From: DASVTR01 sp036387475 | GTDB taxonomy: Bacteria; Acidobacteriota; Blastocatellia; Pyrinomonadales; Pyrinomonadaceae | Length of the DNA: 64,000 nucleotides | Direction: 5' to 3' | Assembly (NCBI GenBank): GCA_036387475.1 | Contig: DASVTR010000024.1 | Location: forward strand, 62,001-126,000 | In this document: in pieces, positions 8,315 through 16,800 of the stretch | How the letters are laid out: each line of letters opens with the position of its first letter | Numbering within the stretch: position 1 is the first letter of the stretch | The notes under the pieces: generated by a model | The model's input: only the letters and a program-made list of their open reading frames with translations | What the model was told of the DNA's origin: nothing | Database searches by the model: none | Program-made: the position numbers and the translations under genes

Positions 8315-8926
8315 ATGACTCGCTACTTTTTACTCGCACTTCTTCTCGGCCTCACTTTCTTTCGAGCCAACGCTCAACAGACTGAGGCTTTCGCGACCCT
8401 ATCAGATGAACAGTGGACGGTCTTAATTCAAGCGCTGGAAAGTGAAGACTGGCTCAAGGCGGCGGATTATGCAGCGAAATATATTAAGCAGATAAAAGAA
8501 GAAGACGAAGAGAAATCGCTGGCAAGGCTGCGCTATATGTTCATCTATGCTTCTGCCGGTAAAGTCCTACAGGGGAAGATGACTTACGAAGAATTGGACA
8601 AGGCTCTCAAAGCCTACGTCGGCAAGGAAGTCGTGACGCCAGCGCGCCCGATTGTAGGAGATTGTAAAAGCAGTACGATGGCTGGGCTTTGTTTTCCCGC
8701 CGATAAAGAGCGGGCGCTCTTTACGGCTGCGACAAATAAACATGGGACAAACATTCATGCCTTTGAATACGTTCAACTTCAAGAAAACTTCGACTACAAA
8801 CGACATGAGGGCAAGTTTGCGGCGATTGGTGGAACCGTAACTTCATTTATGCTCAGCCCAAATCAATCAAGGCTCTGGGCGATGAGAATATTCATCGAAA
8901 AGGGATATGTGCTTTTAGACAAGTAA
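8315..8926 (+). CDS. Unknown exported protein
   Basis: A 203-residue protein with a clear signal peptide (MTRYFLLALLLGLTFFRANA, cleavage near residue 20). The ATG at 8315 is preferred over an in-frame TTG at 8303 because GGAG lies 6-9 bases before it and the signal peptide starts directly. The mature part begins with a helical region (DEQWTVLIQALESEDWLKAA) that resembles a tetratricopeptide-like helix pair. No named family recognised. It sits between a response regulator and its likely kinase, so it may act as an extracytoplasmic partner of the sensor. Confidence 0.72.
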   Translation: MTRYFLLALLLGLTFFRANAQQTEAFATLSDEQWTVLIQALESEDWLKAADYAAKYIKQIKEEDEEKSLARLRYMFIYASAGKVLQGKMTYEELDKALKAYVGKEVVTPARPIVGDCKSSTMAGLCFPADKERALFTAATNKHGTNIHAFEYVQLQENFDYKRHEGKFAAIGGTVTSFMLSPNQSRLWAMRIFIEKGYVLLDK

Positions 8927-8978
8927 TGGCTTATCTGTTCTGTATGGAGCGGCGTCATTCTTACTTAAATAACGACTC

Positions 8979-11900
8979 GTGCAACGACGCATCTTTCAAC
9001 TCAGGAATAAGCGCGCGCTTATACAAACTCTCTCTCTTTCATTTCTCCTGTTCATCTCTGCTCTTGCTCAAGGCCCTCCCGATAACGTTCCGGCCTTAGA
9101 GCCGACTAACCTGCACCAGTGGGGAGCGGTCACATTGTTTCACGGGCTGCCGTCGAATCGCGTGCGCGCCATTGCGCAGGACGCGGAGGGCGCGATGTGG
9201 TTCGGGACGGATGGCGGACTGGCTAAATATGATGGGCGGCGGACGCAGGCCATCAACGCCGCAGGGCTGCCGCAGGGACGCGTGCTGGCGCTCAAGGTAG
9301 ACGCGTACGGCGCGCTCTGGGTCGGCACGGAGGCGGGCGCGACGCGGCTTGTGAATGGAGAGTTTCGCCCCATACTGGAAACCGCGGGGCAAATGATTAC
9401 GGCCATCATCGCGCCGGAGCGCGGGCGCGTCGTGCTGGCGAGCGAGCAGGGCTTAATCTTCGATTGCCGTGTGGACGATGCTCGCGTGCCGAGCGTCAAA
9501 GCGATTCCCGAACAACCGCTCACAAGCGCCGCCGTCGATAAGCCGGGACGACTCAATTTGACGAGCCTCGCTTTCATCAATGGCACGCTCTACGCTGGCA
9601 CGCGCAGTCGCGGCGTCTTAACAATCGACGGCAACGAGGCCAAAGAGATTTACAGTAAGCCGCGCGCTTATTTCGTCGAAGCTCTGGAAGCGGACGCGCG
9701 CGGATATCTCTGGTCGGGAGCAAGGGCGCGCAACGAAGACAGCGGCCTCTACGAAGCGGCAGACCCTCTGCGCCCGTTGAAGATGGGAGCGGGACTCGGC
9801 ACTGTGACCAGCTTGCGCACTGGCGCTGGCTCAGACCTTTGGGTCGGCACGGACGGGCGCGGCGCGCTGCTCTATAAAGACTCGCGCCTCGTAGAACGCT
9901 TCACCTTTGAAGAAACGGCTGGGGGCTTGCGCTCCGATCACGTCTATTCCATCTTCGTTGACAGCGAAGAGGTCGTCTGGTTTGGCACGGACAGGGGCGT
10001 CTGCCGCTACGACCCGCACGGGCCGCGCAATGAAAAGGTCGCGGATGACAAGGAAAGCAATTTCGTCCGCACACTCTTTCAAACTAAAGACGGGCGATTG
10101 CTCTCCGGCACGAATCGCGGCCTCTTCATCTACGACGCAGCCCTCCCTGCATGGCAACCCTTGCAGGAGTTGGCCCAGAAGACCGTCTACGCCATCAGCG
10201 AAGACAGAGAAGGACGCCTGCTCGTAGGGACTGCGGGCGGCGTTTACATCAGCCAGCGTCCCGCGCGCGAGTTGAGCAGCGAGGCGAAGTTCACACGCAT
10301 CGAGACCGGAGAAGAGGAAACAGACGCGAGCGGCAGCGTGCGCGCCATCGCGCAATTTCAGAACGCGACATACATCGCTACCTACGGGCGCGGCCTTGAG
10401 AGATTAGACGGCACGCGCCGCACTCTCATCTGGCCCAAAGAAGGCGCGGACGCTCTTGAGCGCGAGGTCGTCAGTCTTCACACGGACGGCGATGACCGCC
10501 TCTGTATCGGCACAGCAAGAGCCGGAGTCTTTATCCTACAAGGCGGGCAGGTGCAACCGCGCACGGAGTTGGAAAAGCTGCGCGGGAGCGCCGTCTGGGA
10601 CTTTGATACAAGCAGCGAGGGCTGGCTCTGGCTGGCGACGGCGCGCGGTCTGTACGTCTATCGCGGAAACGAGTTGACGCTGGTTGTGCCGGGCCTGGAT
10701 GCGCGCGGCGTCTTGGCCGGGCGCGGCGCGGGCCAATCGTCAAGGGAAGCCTGGTGCGCGACCGCAGGCGGCGGCCTTCTCAAGGTGACGCTCGACCCCC
10801 AACTCGGCACAATCGTCTCGCGCCTGGACGCAGAGCAGGGCCTTCCTTCGCAGAACGCCTTTGCCGTCATGCCCATCGACGGCGACGAGCGTGAGAGCGG
10901 CGCTCTGCTTATCGGCACGAACAGGGGCGTCTCGCGCTACGAACCGGGGCGAAATGCTGCGACGCTACAGCCGACGCGCATCATCAGCAAGCGCATACAT
11001 CAACTTGAAGAACTGCGCGGCGGGCTAAACCTTGAATACCCGCAGAACAGCCTCGTCCTGGATGTCGTAGCGATGAGCAGCCGCACTTTCCCCGAACAGT
11101 TCCAGTATGCCTTTCAGCTTTACGATAGCGCCGACCGCATCATCAAGCAGAAGTTTTCCAACGACGCGCAGTTTACGATGGAGGGCTTGCGCCCCGGTCG
11201 TTACTACGTCATCGCACGCGCCTTCACGCGCGACCTGATAGCATCAAAGCCGCTTCAGTTTGACTTCAACGTCGCCAGCGCGCCCTTCCCTTGGACGACG
11301 ACGGCACTCTCCGTCCTGCTGGCGCTCTCGCTCGTCGCGCTCTGGTGGGGCTACTTGCAGAATCGCCGCCTGGCTCGTACCGGCGCGATGCTAACCCGTG
11401 CCATCAGCCAACTGGCAGACGCCCGCCTCCAACTCGCCAACGAGACAGAGGCCGAGCGTCGCCGCATCGCGCGCGACCTGCACGACCAAACGCTCGCGGA
11501 TTTGCGCCACCTCCTGCTGCTCACAGACCAGTTGCCGGCAGCCAGTCAACAGACAGAGAGCGTTCAAGTCGAACCGGCTGTCTTTCGCCGTGAAATCGAA
11601 TCCATCTCAAAAGAGATACGTCGCATCTGCGAAGACTTAAGCCCATCCGTACTGGAAAACGTCGGATTGACGGCGGCGCTCGAATGGGCCATCAGCAACG
11701 CAGTCGCGTACGCTGCGCCCGATTGCAAGTTCGAATATGCGTTTACCTGCGACGAGAATCTTGAAGAGCGTTTGACATTGATACCCGCCACGCAGATGCA
11801 GATTTATCGCATCGCGCAGGAAGCCATCAGCAACGTTTGCCGCCACGCCGCCGCGACGCGCGTCGAGCTAACGGTGACGAGCGGGCCGGACAAGAGTTTT

Positions 11901-12113
11901 ATCTTTAAGCTTGAGGATAACGGCAGAGAGTTTGAGCCGCGCGAAGGCAAGCGCAAAAGTGGGCGCGGGCTGGCTAACATACGCGCCCGCGCCAGCCTCA
12001 TCGAAGCAGAAGTCTCATGGGCCAAGCGCGCAGGCGGCGGCACAATCTTTACCCTCAGCAAAGCCAATGCCGTCGAAAGCAACGATGAAGTAGGAACGCG
12101 GAACGAGGAATGA
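8979..12113 (+). CDS. Sensor histidine kinase with two-component beta-propeller
   Basis: A 1044-residue hybrid-free sensor kinase. Signal/anchor at about 12-30, then an extracytoplasmic Reg_prop propeller with repeated motifs such as AIAQDAEGAMWFGTDGGLAK and VGTEAGATRL (about 45-660), then a Y_Y_Y-like domain (about 690-765), one membrane segment (about 771-793) and a cytoplasmic HisKA_3 dimerisation domain with phospho-histidine H835 in RRRIARDLHDQTL. An HATPase_c domain follows (LEDNGREFE, GRGLANIRARA). Start GTG 8979. The last codons (NDEVGTRNEE) come from the arm of repeat element E4. Expected to phosphorylate the response regulator at 7482. The ligand is unknown; this propeller class often senses glycans in Bacteroidetes. 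Confidence 0.93.
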   Translation: MQRRIFQLRNKRALIQTLSLSFLLFISALAQGPPDNVPALEPTNLHQWGAVTLFHGLPSNRVRAIAQDAEGAMWFGTDGGLAKYDGRRTQAINAAGLPQGRVLALKVDAYGALWVGTEAGATRLVNGEFRPILETAGQMITAIIAPERGRVVLASEQGLIFDCRVDDARVPSVKAIPEQPLTSAAVDKPGRLNLTSLAFINGTLYAGTRSRGVLTIDGNEAKEIYSKPRAYFVEALEADARGYLWSGARARNEDSGLYEAADPLRPLKMGAGLGTVTSLRTGAGSDLWVGTDGRGALLYKDSRLVERFTFEETAGGLRSDHVYSIFVDSEEVVWFGTDRGVCRYDPHGPRNEKVADDKESNFVRTLFQTKDGRLLSGTNRGLFIYDAALPAWQPLQELAQKTVYAISEDREGRLLVGTAGGVYISQRPARELSSEAKFTRIETGEEETDASGSVRAIAQFQNATYIATYGRGLERLDGTRRTLIWPKEGADALEREVVSLHTDGDDRLCIGTARAGVFILQGGQVQPRTELEKLRGSAVWDFDTSSEGWLWLATARGLYVYRGNELTLVVPGLDARGVLAGRGAGQSSREAWCATAGGGLLKVTLDPQLGTIVSRLDAEQGLPSQNAFAVMPIDGDERESGALLIGTNRGVSRYEPGRNAATLQPTRIISKRIHQLEELRGGLNLEYPQNSLVLDVVAMSSRTFPEQFQYAFQLYDSADRIIKQKFSNDAQFTMEGLRPGRYYVIARAFTRDLIASKPLQFDFNVASAPFPWTTTALSVLLALSLVALWWGYLQNRRLARTGAMLTRAISQLADARLQLANETEAERRRIARDLHDQTLADLRHLLLLTDQLPAASQQTESVQVEPAVFRREIESISKEIRRICEDLSPSVLENVGLTAALEWAISNAVAYAAPDCKFEYAFTCDENLEERLTLIPATQMQIYRIAQEAISNVCRHAAATRVELTVTSGPDKSFIFKLEDNGREFEPREGKRKSGRGLANIRARASLIEAEVSWAKRAGGGTIFTLSKANAVESNDEVGTRNEE

Positions 12114-12155
12114 AAGGCAGTTGCTTTTAGTTCATCGTTGCAGCGTTCATCGTTC
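12080..12155. repeat. Heptad palindromic element E4
   Basis: Left arm 12080-12110 has GATGAAG, GGAACGC and GGAACGA words. Right arm 12130-12155 has TCATCGTTG and CGTTCATCGTTC. The left arm encodes the C-terminus of the histidine kinase and the right arm abuts the stop codon of the TPM gene. It belongs to the same word family as E16-E18. Confidence 0.75.
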
Positions 12156-12780
12156 ACACTTTCTTTCGACCCTTGCTCTTGACGCTGCGTTGCTTGTTAA
12201 GTTGAGCGATGATGGCTTTGACGCACTTCGTCAAGCCTTCGCCGTACTTGCCAGCGCGAAACGGCTCGACCATCACGCGGCCAAGCTCGCCCACCTTTTC
12301 ATCCGGCAACTCGTCTTCGAGACTGCCGCTCACTTGAATGTGCCACTTGCGATCCTCTACGGCCACCAGCAGCAGGAGGCCGTCGCCGCTGGGCTTTGCG
12401 CCGACGGCCCACTCGCGCGCTACAGCCAGCGAGTAGTTGAAAATATCTTCGCCTTCGGTCGTCTTGACAATTGCAATAGCAAACTCGATTGCGCTGCGCT
12501 GCTTTAGATCGCCAAGAGTTTTTTCCAGCCGCATCTTCGTTTCGTCATCAATCGCGTCGGCGTAATCGTTGACGTGGCCCGTCGGCGGCGGAAGCCTATT
12601 TTTTACTTGCGGCGCGGCGTTGTCGGTCTGGCCGGTCGCAGCCCTGTTCTCCGTTTTATCGCTGGTATTGATGACGCCAGGCGCGCTGTTGGCATTAACG
12701 CTCTGTGCCATCTCCGTTTTCTTGCAGGCGACGACTCCGAGACAGAGCAGCGCGATTATGAAGAGCACTCTTTTCATCAT
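12154..12780 (-). CDS. TPM-domain lipoprotein
   Basis: A 208-residue protein with a lipoprotein signal (MMKRVLFIIALLCLGVVACK; lipid cysteine in GVVACK), a Ser/Asn-rich linker, and a TPM domain from about 85 to 195: HVNDYADAIDDETKMRLEK, ALAV-type helix, GDGLLLLVAVEDRKWHIQVSGSLE. TPM proteins face the periplasm or thylakoid lumen and are linked to protein quality control or repair; the exact activity is unclear. Start ATG 12780 gives the signal peptide, while a longer upstream frame adds no signal. Its ATG overlaps the TGA of the preceding interrupted ORF in an ATGA arrangement, which indicates translational coupling. Confidence 0.88.
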   Translation of the reverse strand: MMKRVLFIIALLCLGVVACKKTEMAQSVNANSAPGVINTSDKTENRAATGQTDNAAPQVKNRLPPPTGHVNDYADAIDDETKMRLEKTLGDLKQRSAIEFAIAIVKTTEGEDIFNYSLAVAREWAVGAKPSGDGLLLLVAVEDRKWHIQVSGSLEDELPDEKVGELGRVMVEPFRAGKYGEGLTKCVKAIIAQLNKQRSVKSKGRKKV

Positions 12781-13172
12781 CTCAGCACTTTGCACGCATG
12801 ACCGACGACCGCATCGCCGTCCTTTAGCGCCGATGGCGTCGGCGTCCAACCGGATTCGAGGCGCGCGCCCAGCAGTTCATCTGCGGTCGGGTAATGATCC
12901 CAGACGGCGACCGCCGTCAACGCGCCGAGTCAAGTCGTTCCGTAGACCAGCACTAAGCCGTCGCGCCACGGCACGATGGCATCGTGTGTGAATTCATCCT
13001 GTATGATAACTTCCGCGATGACTTCGGGCAGCCGCGCACCCGATTCTTTTTTGAGTCCCCACTGTAGGACTTCCATCAGCGTGCGATGCTCCGGCAACTC
13101 GCTCTTTCTGGCAGCAAACTTGGCCGGAGAAAGATTGGCATGGTTTGCAATAAGCATGAGCAGATTCTTCAA
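12777..13172 (-). pseudogene. Small conserved-looking ORF split by in-frame TGA
   Basis: Two coding segments lie in one frame, separated only by a TGA at 12932-12930. The first (about 80 residues from TTG 13172, or 75 from ATG 13157) ends FTHDAIVPWRDGLVLVYGTT. The second reads LGALTAVAVWDHYPTADELL and on to HACKVLR, then stops at 12779-12777, overlapping the TPM start. The protein-like second half and its ATGA coupling argue that the full ORF of about 131 residues is the functional form. The simplest reading is a nonsense change (for example from TGG or TGC) or a base-call error. Readthrough or selenocysteine is possible but unsupported. No family recognised. Confidence 0.7.
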
Positions 13173-13179
13173 ATGCGTC

Positions 13180-13545
13180 TCAGTATTTTTCCATCAACTC
13201 GATGCGATTGCCAAAGGGGTCGAAGAAGGAGAAGCGATTTTGACCGGCCACCGGAATCTCTTCCCTGATGTCTACCTGCTCTTGCCGGAAATACTCTCTG
13301 ATCTCTTCCAATCCCTCGACCTCAAAAGCGGGGTGACGTTTGGACTTGGCCGCCTCTGCCTCGACGCCGATGTGCAGTTGAATATCCGCGACCTCAAACC
13401 AGAGGCCGCCGCGCCCCTTCAAAGCCGCAGGTTTTTCTATCTCACGAAAGCCGAGCAGGCGTCCGTAAAAATCTCTGGCCCGCGCTTCCTCGCCCGGCGG
13501 GATACAAAGCTGTACGTGATCCAATCTCTTTACGCGAATCTTCAT
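13180..13545 (-). CDS. VOC (glyoxalase/bleomycin resistance) family protein
   Basis: A 121-residue single VOC module pair. The beta-alpha-beta pattern starts RLDHVQLCIPPG, with DFYGRLLGFREIEKP and LWFEVADIQLHIGVE, and ends SFFDPFGNRIELMEKY. Likely metal ligands are H10, the histidine in QLHIGV and the glutamate in IELME. This is the usual length for a homodimeric VOC protein. The family covers glyoxalases, extradiol dioxygenases and antibiotic-binding proteins, so the substrate cannot be named. It is first in a three-gene minus-strand unit with the interrupted ORF (7 bases on) and the TPM lipoprotein. Confidence 0.88.
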   Translation of the reverse strand: MKIRVKRLDHVQLCIPPGEEARARDFYGRLLGFREIEKPAALKGRGGLWFEVADIQLHIGVEAEAAKSKRHPAFEVEGLEEIREYFRQEQVDIREEIPVAGQNRFSFFDPFGNRIELMEKY

Positions 13546-13881
13546 ACAATCGAATCCTCAATCTTCTTTGACGCGAGCCGCGCCAGGGCTGGCCCATGTT
13601 CGAGCGAGTATAAAACAAAACGACACGAGAGCCAGCATCACTTTCATCCATTATTTCAGCGAAGCCTTCGGCTCTATCCATTTTTTCGGACAAAGATTCA
13701 ATTCAATCAACAACCCTAACCACTCTTCTCTGCATCTCAGGCTCAAATTCAAGGGCCAGTGCAAGACAGGCCCGCGATTTGCTTTAACCAAAGCACGATA
13801 ATCCGAGAGCTTCTCCCCAGGCCCACGATTAGTCTGCATCAACCCGAAGAGAGTCAACCAGCTTTTGCGAGGAGGTCTCTG
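13546..13881. other. Divergent intergenic region
   Basis: A 336-base gap between the VOC gene (minus) and the alpha-2-macroglobulin gene (plus). The plus frame is open back to 13759 but has no ribosome site or signal peptide there. A GAGGAGG site at 13868-13874 fixes the downstream start. No convincing promoter, repeat element or RNA was seen. Confidence 0.6.
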
Positions 13882-16800
13882 ATGCGACGCCGTAGATGGG
13901 TCATTGTCGTTTTCTGCCTGTCGGTCTCCCTTCCGTTTCTCTCTCAACTCTCGTCGGCCAGCGGCACGCTGCGCGTAGATGAATCAATCACACGTCTTGC
14001 CCTTGACGAGCAAGCGACGATTGTTTCGCTCGCAGTGGTCAACCCGTTGGGCCACGAGTTTCGGGCACGCGTTCGGCTCGAAGTGCTGGACACGCTCGGC
14101 GAAGTGCGCGCCAGCCTCGAAAGCGATGAGACGATTAAGCGCGGCGCATCTACGCTCCGTTTCTCTCTGCCGCTCCAACTTGCCGGACTCGATAAGCAGG
14201 AGCGCAAGCGAGCGCTCTGGTATCGCCTGCGCTATCGCATCAGCCCTGAGCAACCGGCCCGCGCCAGCGTTGGGCCAATCGAGGGCATTGTTTCTCTCTC
14301 GGAAATCACGCCTGATTTCTTCGAGTTGCGCGTTACCGCTCCGAGCTATGCGCGCGAAGGCGTGCGCTATCACGCGTTCGCGCGGGCCGTTCATCCCATC
14401 TCCGGGCGTCCAGTTCCGGGCGTCAAGGTCGAAGCCAGGATAGCGCTCCAGAGCGCCGCGAAAGATAAGACGCTGAAAGCCTTCGGCCTAACGAATGCCG
14501 AGGGCAATGCTTCACTCGATTTCGATTTGCCGCAGCACGTAGCCGACAACGCTCTGGAGTTAACCATCACTGGCAGCCGTGGAGCGCTGGTCGAAGAGGT
14601 TGAAAGCGAGGTTCAGCTTGACCGCGAAACCTTAATACTCATCAGCACGGACAAGCCGCTCTACCAGCCTGGGCAGATGCTGCATCTTCGAGCTCTCATC
14701 TTTGATGCTACAAAGCGCGCTCTGCCGCGCTCTTCCGCCACACTCCTGATTGACGACCCCGAAGGAACGACCGTTTTTCGCGCGCCGCTTCTGACCTCGC
14801 GCTTTGGCATCGCAAGCCTCGATTGGGCCATCCCCGAAAACACGCGGCTCGGTGATTACATCATCAACATCAAGCTCGACGAACAGAAGTATGAAGACCA
14901 GCAGACGAGCCACATCGTCAAGGTGAGCCGCTACGATTTACCGAACTTCGCCGTCAGCGTTAAGCCAGACCGCGCTTACTATCTGCGCGGGCAGGACGCG
15001 GAAGTCGAAGTGCGCGCCGATTATCTGTTCGGCCAGCCCGTCAAGCGCGGGCGCGTCCGCCTTGTCCGCGAAAAGGAGCGCCGCTGGGATTACAGCGAGC
15101 AGAAATGGGAAACCGAAGAGGCCGAAACGTATGAAGGCGAGACAAACCCGGACGGGCGTTTTCTTGCACGCCTCAACCTGCAAAAAGAGCACGCGCGACT
15201 CGCAGGCGAGAATGACCTGCGCTATCAAGACCTGACCTACGCGGCCTATTTCACAGACCCGACGACCAATCGCACCGAGCAGCGCCGTTTCGATTTGCGT
15301 TTGACTAAGGATGCAATTCACATCTACATCTTCGAGGGCATCGAATATCAGACCAAAAACTTTCCCTTGCAGTTTTATCTCTCGACCTTCTACGCCGACG
15401 GCACGCCCGCCGAGTGTGAGGTGTCGATTAAAGAGGCCGCTGACGAAGACAAAGCCTTCGCAGGGCAACACCTGCGCACCGTCAAGACGAATCGCTACGG
15501 TGTTGCCAAAATCAACGGCCTCGCGCTACCCCGATCAGATGAGGAGAAGAATCGAGCTTCGCTCGCCCTCATCGCGCGCGACCGCAAGGGAGCGCTCGGC
15601 CATCAGGCCCACGCTATTTGGTATACGAATCAGCCAGTCATTCGCATTGAAACAAACAAGTCAATCTACCGCGCTGGCGAATCCATCAAGGCCGTCATCC
15701 ACGCGAGCGAGCCTCTGATGAAACTGATTGTCGAAGTCTGGAAAAACCGGGTCGTGCTGCGCTCTGAAACAATCGAGTTACATGACGGACGTGCGACGCT
15801 GAATGTTCCCTACTCGGCGGAGTTTAAAGATGGCGTCACGCTCGCGGCCTATGCCGCGCCGGATTACGCCGTGCCGGGTGTTGACATCAGCAGCTACGAT
15901 TGGCCCACCGCCGCGCGGCAGGTTATCTACCCGCGCGAGCGTGACCTGCGGCTCGACGTGAAGTTGGGCCAACAAACCTATCGGCCCGGCGAGGAAGCTC
16001 ACGTAGACTTCCGCGTGAGCGCGCCCGATGGCCGTCCAATCGAGAGTGCGCTCGGCGTCGTCGTTTTCGATAAAGCGGTCGAGGAGCGCGCCCGCACCGA
16101 CCGTGAGTTTGGCTCAAGCTATGGGTTCTACGAAGCCTACAATCATTTGAGCGGTTATCTTGGCGAATTGTCCGGCGTGTCTGGCAAAAGCTTAATGTCG
16201 CTTGATCTGACAAAGGCTGTTCCCGCCGACCTTGAGTTGGTCGCGGAAATCATGCTTCGCACTTACGTGAATGCTCCGCGCATCCTCGGCGGCGAAAGCT
16301 ACGAGAGGAGACAGCCAGGCATCTTCACCAAGCTGATCGAACAACAGACCGCTGTGATGAAAGCCGTGCTGGGCCAACGTTACCTGCGAAGCATGGAATA
16401 CCCGCAGGATGAGGCGAGACTGCGCGCTTTGCTCAGCGCGGGCGGCATTGATTTAGACAAATTGTTAGACCCCTGGGGCACGCCCTATCGCCCTCGATTT
16501 TCCATCGAACGCGAGTTGGACGTGCTTGAGTTTGTGAGCGCAGGCGCGGACAAGCGCTTTGCAACGCAGGACGATTTCACAGGTGTCAGGCTCAACTGGG
16601 CTTACTTTCGCCCGCACGGTGAAACCATCAACCGGGCGGTCGCAAACTATCACGCGCGCACAGGCGAATTTATCCGCGACGCTGCGACGCTGAAAACAGA
16701 ATTGCGCTCTGCCGGCGTTGACATAGACGCGCTGCGCGACCGTTGGGGACAGCCCTATCGCTTCGACTTCGTCGTTGTCAAAACAAATCACCTGATAAAT

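Noticed and set aside
12930..12932. Selenocysteine at the in-frame TGA
   Set aside because: No selenocysteine genes are in the window and only a weak hairpin follows; kept as a nonsense change or error until tested.
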